Positions 57,371 through 64,000 of a DNA stretch of 64,000 bases are shown piece by piece. The position numbers were made by a program, and so were the translations under genes. The stretch comes from Gemmatimonadota bacterium (GTDB lineage Bacteria > Gemmatimonadota > Gemmatimonadetes > Gemmatimonadales > Gemmatimonadaceae). The notes under the pieces were generated by a model, which saw only the letters and a list, made by a program, of their open reading frames with translations, was not told the DNA's origin and ran no database searches. Position 1 is the first letter of the stretch. The number at the start of each line of letters is the position of its first letter. The DNA is taken from assembly GCA_014192065.1 (NCBI GenBank), contig BJHH01000001.1, forward strand, positions 186,001-250,000, in the 5' to 3' direction.

Positions 57371-58129
57371 ATGCAGGCGAGGCCGCTCGGGCAGTACATG
57401 CCCGGCGGCCTCGTCGGTTTTCTGGCTCTGCTGGCGACCGTCGGCTCATTCGCTTCGGCCGATGCTCAGGTCATCCGCGGCACCATCCGGGCGCAGGAAG
57501 GGCAGGTCCCGGTGCCGGGCGCTAGGGTGACGGTCACCGACAGCGTGAACACCGTACTCGCCGAGGCGGTGAGCGGGCCGGACGGCAAGTTCATCGTTGC
57601 ATTCAGCGCCAACCGGCGCTTCGTGGTTGGCGTGCGCAAGATTGGCTGGCAGCCATCGTTCAGCGACCTCATCACCGCCGCGGCGACCGACACGATGCTC
57701 GTAGATTTTCTGGTGCCAGCGGAGCCGACGGAACTAGCGGCAGCAGAAATCAATGCGAACGCGGCGACGACGCCTAACAGTCGTGCGCTTGCCGAGGCGA
57801 AGCGAAAGGGCTGGAAGGTCTATTCGCCCGAGGTCGTCAACCGGTTCCGCGACGTCGCCGGCAGCTTCACCGACCTGATGCGTGAGGCCGGTACGTCCGG
57901 CATCGTAATCGGGAAGGGCGATTGCGTACGGTCGGTGCGGTCGAACCGTTGCCTCACCTTTGTCGTGGACGGCCAGCCGGCTGGAACGAACGTCTTCATC
58001 CATCCGCGGGACATCGATTTTTTTGCGGTGCTCTCGGCATCAGAGTCGGCGGTGATCTGGGGCGACCGGGCTCCGTGGGGAGCGATCGTCGTCTACACCA
58101 GGATGTACACCGAGAAGCCAAAGCCATAG
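57371..58129 (+). CDS. Plug-only protein: CarboxypepD_reg-like plus plug-like domain, no barrel
   Basis: 252 aa. The signal peptide ends SADAQV. Residues about 35-115 are a carboxypeptidase-regulatory-like domain (IRGTIRAQEGQVPVPGARVT, SGPDGKFIVAFSANRRFVVG). Residues about 150-252 resemble a TonB-receptor plug: DVAGSFTDLMREAGTSGIVI, CLTFVVDGQPAGTNVFIHPR, SAVIWGDRAPWGAIVVYT. It then stops; no barrel follows. It is built like the protein at 36342-37196, and both lie beside SusC/SusD genes. It is between the two tandem cassettes. Confidence 0.8.
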   Translation: MQARPLGQYMPGGLVGFLALLATVGSFASADAQVIRGTIRAQEGQVPVPGARVTVTDSVNTVLAEAVSGPDGKFIVAFSANRRFVVGVRKIGWQPSFSDLITAAATDTMLVDFLVPAEPTELAAAEINANAATTPNSRALAEAKRKGWKVYSPEVVNRFRDVAGSFTDLMREAGTSGIVIGKGDCVRSVRSNRCLTFVVDGQPAGTNVFIHPRDIDFFAVLSASESAVIWGDRAPWGAIVVYTRMYTEKPKP

Positions 58130-58261
58130 ACCTCGGCTCTGTGTGGACCCGGGGGGGATGCGGGATTGACCGGCCGGAGCCATATTCGACAGCGTTCAGG
58201 TGCCCGCTGTGACTTTGTGCAGTGTTTGAAGTTCCCCCACTTCTTCACGAGAGAGTTCGCG

Positions 58262-61200
58262 ATGAATCGACCGTCCCGTTGGATCGCCGTTGCGGTTGGC
58301 GTTCTGGTGGCCCTTCCGACGCTTGTGCTCGCTCAGGGCGTGGTGATCACTGGAAAGGTCACGAGCGAGGTTGGTCAGCCGCTCGAAGGATCCACGATCT
58401 TCATCACGGAGATGTCGCTCGGCGTGCAGGCGAATGCGCAGGGCGTGTACACCCTGACGATTCCGGCGGCGCGCGTGACCGGCGCCAACGCAAACGTTCG
58501 CGTGCGCGCGATCGGCTACCGCCCCGAACTGTTCAACGTGCGCATCGCCGCTGGGCGGATCGAGCACAACTTCGTGATGAAGATCGACGTCAACCGGCTG
58601 TCGGAAGTGGTGGTGACCGGTTCGATTGAAGGGACTGAGCGCGCGAAGGTCCCGTTCGCGATCGGACGCTTGACGACTGAGGATGTCCCGGTACCGTCGC
58701 CGAACCCCATCTCGGCGCTTCAGGGCAAGGTGCCGGGCATGCGGATCGCGTCAACCGGTGGCCAGCCGGGCAGCACTCCGGAAATCATGATGCGCGGTCC
58801 AACGTCGATCAACGCGACGGGTCGCAGTCAGAGCCCGATGATCATCGTGGACGGCGTCATCATGCGCGTCGGCAGTCTCACGGAGATTGGTGGTCTGGAC
58901 ATAGAATCTGTTGAAGTCGTGAAGGGTGCCGCCGGCGCATCGCTCTACGGTGCGTCGGCCGCAAACGGCGTCATGATCATCAAGACGAAGCGAGGCGGAA
59001 CGCAGGACGGCGTCCGATTCAACGTTCGGAGCGAGTATGGCTTCAGCGACTTGAATAGTCTCGATTACGGCCAGCCCGTCAACCACCATCTCCAACTCGA
59101 CGAAACGGGCAAACGGTTTTGTGTGCAGGGCGGTGGAAATCTCGCGGGCTGCTCGCGGACGATGGATTTCATGTCGGAAATCATGCGCATCAACAACGTG
59201 AACGCAGACACCTCCCGTACGCCGCAGCTGTTCCAGTGGAATGCTCCGTCGGCCGCCGAACTGGTCAATTTGTATCAGGCGCAGATCTGGCCGAATCAGT
59301 ACTATGTGCCGTTCGCCCAGATTTCGACGCGCAATGCGCAGAAGGTGGTGTCAGTCGACGCCACGGGGCGGATGGGAAGCACACGCTTCTTCGTCAGTGG
59401 CGGATATACCGACGAATCGGGCGCGGTCAAGCAACTCACCGGCCAGCAGCAGGTGCGCGGCCGCATCAACCTCGACTATGAGGCCCGGCGGGATCTCCTC
59501 GTCTCGGTGAGCACGCTCATCGACGAGGGCACGACGGACAACCACAGCGTTAATTTCGGCGGCCTGCTCCGTGGCGCTCCGGCCGGGGTGGATTATCTCG
59601 TCCGTGATACCTTGGGTCGTCGGCTCCTCCGCGGCGGTGGGCCCGGCATCCGTGGCTCCGGCAACGGCTCTGGCTCGCCCCTCTACGACTCCGAGAACTC
59701 GCTGGAGCCGTCCTGGTCACGGCGCGTGCTGGCGAGTCTGACGACCAGTTATTTCCCGGCGGACTGGGTGACGTTCGAAGCCAATCTGGGGTACGACACG
59801 CGAACCCGGTCAAGCGAATCGATCACCTTCAAGGGCTACCGCACACAGACGGCCTCGAACGCCACGAACTTCGGCAATCAGTCGATCGGCGACAGCTATC
59901 AGGCCTCCATCAACGCGAGCGCGTCGGTCACGCTTCGCAAACAGTTCAACGCCGATCTCAGCACCAAGTTCAACCTGAAGACGCTGTTCGACGAGAACGA
60001 GTCGCGCTCGAACTCGAGTTCTGGTGAGCGATACGTCGTGAAGGACGTGTTCACGCTGAGCAATACGAGCACGAACTTCTCCACGGGGTCGAGCAGCTCA
60101 ACGGTCAGGAATATGGCGGTCGTGGCGGGCGCCAACGCCGACTACAAAGGCCGCTACATCTTGGACGGTACGTTCCGGTATGACGGTAGTTCGCTGTTTG
60201 GCCCTGGCAACCGGTGGGCGCCGTTCGGCCGTATCTCGGGTGTCTGGCGCATGTCGGAAGAGAGCTTCTGGAAGGTTCCGAAGGTGACCGATGCACGGTT
60301 CCGCGTTTCGCGCGGCACGGCAGGCAACACGCCGAGTTTCTCGGCGCAGTACGAGACCTATTCGTGCAGCGCCTCAGGCTGCTCGCTCGGGCAGGCCGGC
60401 AACTCGCAGCTGAAGCCGGAGACAACGACCGAATTCGAGGCAGGCGTAGACTTTACGCTCTGGGATCGCATTGGTGTGGAAATCACCAATGCCCGATCGG
60501 TCACGCGGGACCAGATCCTGAACGCGCCGACGGCCTCGGCGCTCGGCTTCACCAGCCGGTGGCAGAATGCTGGCACCCTCGAGAACAAGACGTGGGAAGT
60601 GAGTGCGAGCATGCCGGTCATGACGAAGCGCGATTTTCAGTGGAACATGCGGGCATCGTTCGACCGGACAACCACCTACATCACCGAACTTTCCATCCCC
60701 GAGTACCAGACTGGGCTGTTCGTCATGACGGCCTCACGTGACAAAGTGGACGGCGTCCCGCGGAATCGGTACAGCAACCTCTGGGGCCGAAAGTTTTACA
60801 AGAACTGCGGCGACCTTGCGCCGGCCGTTCAGCCGCTGTGCGGCCCCGGGAAGGACTTCCAGGTCAATGATGGGGGCTGGCTCGTCTGGGTTGGCGCAGG
60901 CAACTCGACGAGCGATGGCATTATGAAAAACCTCTGGGCGACGAAGCTGCCGGCGGCGCAGTCGCCATGGAATTACGCGCTGCACTGGGGGCACCCGATC
61001 ATTGACCGGCCGCTCCGTGGCGAGAAGGGCGAAGGGATCGGCAACCAGCACATTCTCGGAAAGACGCTGCCGGACTTCCGGCTGAGCTACAGCACGACGC
61101 TGACATTCCATCGGTTGACGTTCTACGGGCTGCTCGACGGCACGTTTGGGCACCAGATCTACAATCAGCCAGAAGGGCATGGCCTCTTTGACTTCAACTC

Positions 61201-61585
61201 GGCGACGTTCGACCAGGCAAACAACACGATCGCGAACGCCAAGCCCTTGGGCTACACCTGGCGGGTCGGTCCCCCAGAAGGTGTAGGCACTGGCGGATTC
61301 TACGATTACATCAACACGCAGAACTCGTTCAACGTCGAGAACGGGTCGTACGCCAAGCTCCGTGAGCTCAGCCTGTCGTACCGGATGGGACCGATCGGCG
61401 GCGTTGGAGACTGGACTTTTGGCCTAGTGGGCCGAAATGTCCTGTCGTTCACGAAGTACTCCGGCTACGATGTCGAAATCGGCGCTGGCGGCGGGCAGAC
61501 CGGGTCTGGGCTCATTAATCAGGTCGACCAGTCGGGCTACCCAACACTGCGCACGTTCACGCTGTCGTTCACCACGCGGTTCTAG
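58262..61585 (+). CDS. SusC/RagA-family TonB-dependent receptor (tandem cassette 2)
   Basis: 1107 aa from the ATG at 58262; the longer upstream frame has no signal peptide. The signal peptide ends TLVLAQG. The CarboxypepD_reg-like domain (VVITGKVTSEVGQPLEGSTI), plug (MIIVDGVIMRVGSLTEIGGL, DIESVEVVKGAAGASLYGAS) and barrel end in FTTRF. Paralogue of the receptor at 50871-54215. It has several Cys pairs in extracellular loops (for example CSASGC near residue 702 and CGDLAPAVQPLC), which are not common in classical SusC proteins. The SusD gene follows 11 bp downstream. Confidence 0.94.
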   Translation: MNRPSRWIAVAVGVLVALPTLVLAQGVVITGKVTSEVGQPLEGSTIFITEMSLGVQANAQGVYTLTIPAARVTGANANVRVRAIGYRPELFNVRIAAGRIEHNFVMKIDVNRLSEVVVTGSIEGTERAKVPFAIGRLTTEDVPVPSPNPISALQGKVPGMRIASTGGQPGSTPEIMMRGPTSINATGRSQSPMIIVDGVIMRVGSLTEIGGLDIESVEVVKGAAGASLYGASAANGVMIIKTKRGGTQDGVRFNVRSEYGFSDLNSLDYGQPVNHHLQLDETGKRFCVQGGGNLAGCSRTMDFMSEIMRINNVNADTSRTPQLFQWNAPSAAELVNLYQAQIWPNQYYVPFAQISTRNAQKVVSVDATGRMGSTRFFVSGGYTDESGAVKQLTGQQQVRGRINLDYEARRDLLVSVSTLIDEGTTDNHSVNFGGLLRGAPAGVDYLVRDTLGRRLLRGGGPGIRGSGNGSGSPLYDSENSLEPSWSRRVLASLTTSYFPADWVTFEANLGYDTRTRSSESITFKGYRTQTASNATNFGNQSIGDSYQASINASASVTLRKQFNADLSTKFNLKTLFDENESRSNSSSGERYVVKDVFTLSNTSTNFSTGSSSSTVRNMAVVAGANADYKGRYILDGTFRYDGSSLFGPGNRWAPFGRISGVWRMSEESFWKVPKVTDARFRVSRGTAGNTPSFSAQYETYSCSASGCSLGQAGNSQLKPETTTEFEAGVDFTLWDRIGVEITNARSVTRDQILNAPTASALGFTSRWQNAGTLENKTWEVSASMPVMTKRDFQWNMRASFDRTTTYITELSIPEYQTGLFVMTASRDKVDGVPRNRYSNLWGRKFYKNCGDLAPAVQPLCGPGKDFQVNDGGWLVWVGAGNSTSDGIMKNLWATKLPAAQSPWNYALHWGHPIIDRPLRGEKGEGIGNQHILGKTLPDFRLSYSTTLTFHRLTFYGLLDGTFGHQIYNQPEGHGLFDFNSATFDQANNTIANAKPLGYTWRVGPPEGVGTGGFYDYINTQNSFNVENGSYAKLRELSLSYRMGPIGGVGDWTFGLVGRNVLSFTKYSGYDVEIGAGGGQTGSGLINQVDQSGYPTLRTFTLSFTTRF

Positions 61586-61596
61586 GAGCCCCCGCC

Positions 61597-63294
61597 ATGA
61601 GCCGCAAAATTATTGCTGGAGCCGTTCTCGCCGCCGTCATCGGTCTGGCCGCGTGCGAGAAGCAGTTGACGGTACAAAATCCGAATTCTGGCGAAACAGC
61701 GCGCGTGCTCGGCACGCCCGCCGACGCCGAGGCGCTGATCTCGACCTATTACAAGCGGTGGTCGAGCGGTGTGTATGGATCGATCGGATCGATTGAGGGC
61801 ATGTCGAACATCTTTTCCCTCATGAACTACTCCAGCCTAGCAAATAATTGCCAAAATGTACATGCGCCATTCACCGGTGCGACCAACTTCAACCAGCCCG
61901 GAAACTCCTGCGCGGGTGAGCAGTCTCGCCTCTTCTCCATCATGGGTGAGGTGAATCGGGTCGCGTCGAGTTTCTTGGGGAAGATGAAGGCAGGACTCTC
62001 GCTGGGAACGCCGGCGAGGGATGCGCGGGCACGGTCTTGGGCAGAGTTCCTGAACGGAATATCGCTGGGCTACGTGGCCATGATGCACGATTCCGGTGCC
62101 GTGGTGACCGCGGCGACGGGTCCAGAAGAAACTCCACCGCTGGTGAGTTACAAGGTGGTGGCCGACTCGGCGATGGCGGCCTTTGGGCGGGCGATTGCCG
62201 AAGCAAGCAAGCCTGGCGTGACGGCGGCCGACGGATTCCCAATTCCCAACACCTGGCTTCCCTCGCCGACCAACTGGACGGTGCCGAACTATCTCGCGCT
62301 GATTCGCAGCTATCGGGCACGGATTCTGGCGAACGTTGCGCGGACGCCAGCCGAACGAGCTGCCGTGAACTGGGCTGCGGTTATTGCGGATGCCCAGAAC
62401 GGCATCGCGGCCGATCATCTGGTCACGACGAGCACGACCGTTGGGCCAAGCAACGGGTGGCGCGCACAGTACGACACCTATGGTCTCTGGCACCAGATGC
62501 CGCCGTTCATCATCGGAATGGCCGACGTCTCGGGCAGCTATGCGGCGTGGATCGGTACGCCGCTTGGCGATCGCGGCGCCGGCAACAACGGCTTCACCAT
62601 GGTCACGCCTGATCTGCGCTTTCCTCAGGGCGCAAGCCGCGCGGAGCAGCAGGCCGAGTTCAACATCGCGCAGTGTCAGGCGGCCGCGACGCCGTGTAAA
62701 CGGTATTTCGTGAACCGCGTCGCCGGCGGTGACCAGTTTGCCGGCTTTTCGTGGGCGTCCAGCAACTACGATTTCGTCCGATTTCACTCGTGGCGAGTGG
62801 CGGGTGACGGCGGATCGGGTCAGAACGGGAACACGCCATTCATGGTGAAGGCCGAGATCGATATGCTGCAGGCAGAAGGGCTGTATCGCACGGGCAACTA
62901 CGCGGCGGCCGCAGCGCTGGTCAATCTGACGCGCGTGAAGAATGGCCTGCCCGCGATTACGGACTTCAACGCCACCTCGCCGGTTCCCGGTGGTACGGTG
63001 AACTGCGTGCCCAAGATTCCGGTGGCGCCGTATACGGTGGTCGGGTGCGGCAATCTTTGGGAAGCACTCAAGTACGAGAAGCGGATCGAGACGGCGTACA
63101 CCCACTACAGCGCCTGGTATCTGGATAGCCGCGGCTGGGGTGACCTGCCGTTCGAGACGCCACTGTTCTGGGCGGTCCCGTTCAGCGAGTTGCAGGCCAG
63201 GGGTGTCTCGATCACTGCTATCTACGGGGCGGGAACTGGCACCGGGAATGCGCCCAACTCCTTTGCGAACGTCAAGAGCACTTATGGGTGGTAG
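61597..63294 (+). CDS. SusD-like outer-membrane lipoprotein (tandem cassette 2)
   Basis: 565 aa; ATG with TAGGAG upstream, only 11 bp after the SusC stop. Lipobox VIGLAAC. The N-terminus EKQLTVQNPNSGETARVLGT is typical of SusD. The middle contains FMVKAEIDMLQAEGLYRTGN, matching KIEIDMLIAEGQIRAGN in the first cassette's SusD, and the C-terminus has YEKRIETAYTHYSAWYLDSR-GWGDLPF. The two SusD proteins form a pair of paralogues. It probably recruits the same class of ligand as its twin. Confidence 0.9.
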   Translation: MSRKIIAGAVLAAVIGLAACEKQLTVQNPNSGETARVLGTPADAEALISTYYKRWSSGVYGSIGSIEGMSNIFSLMNYSSLANNCQNVHAPFTGATNFNQPGNSCAGEQSRLFSIMGEVNRVASSFLGKMKAGLSLGTPARDARARSWAEFLNGISLGYVAMMHDSGAVVTAATGPEETPPLVSYKVVADSAMAAFGRAIAEASKPGVTAADGFPIPNTWLPSPTNWTVPNYLALIRSYRARILANVARTPAERAAVNWAAVIADAQNGIAADHLVTTSTTVGPSNGWRAQYDTYGLWHQMPPFIIGMADVSGSYAAWIGTPLGDRGAGNNGFTMVTPDLRFPQGASRAEQQAEFNIAQCQAAATPCKRYFVNRVAGGDQFAGFSWASSNYDFVRFHSWRVAGDGGSGQNGNTPFMVKAEIDMLQAEGLYRTGNYAAAAALVNLTRVKNGLPAITDFNATSPVPGGTVNCVPKIPVAPYTVVGCGNLWEALKYEKRIETAYTHYSAWYLDSRGWGDLPFETPLFWAVPFSELQARGVSITAIYGAGTGTGNAPNSFANVKSTYGW

Positions 63295-63431
63295 TCGCGT
63301 CGCGCCGATTTTGTATTTTAGTTCAAGAGTTGGAGACGAACGAAAGCTTTCTGCTGATTCGATGCAAACGCAGCGCTGTCCCGCGCGGCCGTAGATCTGT
63401 CCAACTGAAGTAACCCCCCACGGAGTATTCG

Positions 63432-64000
63432 ATGCCACGCTTTGCCAGACTTCAGATCCTCATGCTCGCCGGTGTGGTGGTCGGCGCCTGCAAGCCCGAA
63501 GAGGTGGTCAAGACTGAGAACATTCCCACCGCCGGGGTACGGTTTATCAACGCGGTGCCTGATAGTGCTGGAGCCTTCGGGTTCGACATGCGGTTCCTTG
63601 ACCTCGTCGAGAACAACGCGCAGTTCCGGATTACGTTTCGGAACGGTCCCGCGACGGTGAGTGGCGTCACGGCTTCGGCGCAGACGCAGTTCAAGAATGC
63701 ACGTGCTGGGTCGCGGCGCTTCGCGATTTTCCTCGACGATACGCTGCAGAGCATCGCGCAGGTGAAGCTCAAGGACACGACCGTGACGATTGAGGCGGGG
63801 AAAAACTACACCGCCATTTTGTGGGGCGCGGCCCGTATGGGCGCGATGAAGTTGACCTTCTTTGAGGACGCTCCGGCCGACCCCGGCGCGAATGTGGCGT
63901 TGCGTGTGATCAACGCATCGTCGGCCGCGATTGACGTGAGTCAGTACCCGCAGGGAGGCGCGGTGCCTACCACGGCCACTTGGGCGAGCGTTGCTCCGCT
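63432..64000 (+). CDS. DUF4397-domain lipoprotein, 3' partial (tandem cassette 2)
   Basis: 189 codons visible, running off the right edge. ATG with GGAG upstream. Lipobox VVVGAC. The first beta-sandwich unit reads GVRFINAVPDSAGAFGFDMR and a second begins VALRVINASSAAIDVSQYPQ, the same two-unit plan as the protein at 56481-57332 (LRVIHAGPAAGNVDLY). It begins 137 bp after the SusD stop. Same interpretation as its paralogue. Confidence 0.85.
   Translation, partial: MPRFARLQILMLAGVVVGACKPEEVVKTENIPTAGVRFINAVPDSAGAFGFDMRFLDLVENNAQFRITFRNGPATVSGVTASAQTQFKNARAGSRRFAIFLDDTLQSIAQVKLKDTTVTIEAGKNYTAILWGAARMGAMKLTFFEDAPADPGANVALRVINASSAAIDVSQYPQGGAVPTTATWASVAP

Overview
The window is GC-rich bacterial chromosome from a diderm organism. 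It encodes a Kdo transferase (waaA), a TolC-type outer-membrane protein and three SusC/SusD outer-membrane pairs. The combination of repeated SusC/SusD loci, secreted S9 peptidases, lone amidohydrolase-like proteins, BNR-repeat proteins with long Gly/Arg-rich runs, and GTG/ATG starts overlapping the preceding stop points to the phylum Gemmatimonadota. That assignment is inferred from gene content; no 16S rRNA is present. I saw no prophage, insertion sequence, CRISPR array or rRNA. No gene-free stretch exceeds about 270 bp.

Layout. 1-13.6 kb: secreted degradative proteins, namely a BNR/Asp-box beta-propeller protein (cut by the left edge), an S9 peptidase, a fused membrane/spermidine-synthase-like protein, a DDAH-like hydrolase, and a three-gene amidohydrolase operon in which only the middle protein keeps the metal-binding HxH. 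13.6-21.6 kb: housekeeping and envelope genes (cupin, FKBP lipoprotein, XdhC plus pterin dehydratase, Bax-inhibitor-1 family, GT2 plus HAD pair, DAACS symporter, Nudix plus PAP2 pair). 21.6-31 kb: a second S9 peptidase divergent from an M14 carboxypeptidase, then a manganese module (mntH, usp, mntR-like) behind a perfect palindrome, then a fold-type II PLP enzyme. 31-36.3 kb: TolC protein, five tRNA genes around a secreted TPR-like protein, and a sigma-70 factor with a histone-like N-terminal tail. 36.3-42 kb: first SusC/SusD pair and a plug-only protein, all on the minus strand. 42-50.6 kb: MlaF-like ATPase, Nudix and AraC-like genes, then atpAGDC behind a CRP/FNR-type site, and the minus-strand waaA and DsbA-like genes. 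50.8-64 kb: two tandem paralogous cassettes of SusC, SusD and DUF4397 lipoprotein, with an extra small lipoprotein and a plug-only protein between them; the second cassette runs off the right edge.

The genes fit a heterotroph that scavenges proteins and peptides. Secreted peptidases and periplasmic hydrolases would produce small substrates, and SusC/SusD pumps would import them. No TonB/ExbB/ExbD, polysaccharide lyase or classical glycoside hydrolase is encoded here. The best candidates for something undescribed are the SusC-SusD-DUF4397 cassettes with barrel-less plug proteins, the operon with two metal-site-less amidohydrolase paralogues, the basic-tailed sigma factor, and the apparently leaderless palindrome-controlled mntH promoter.
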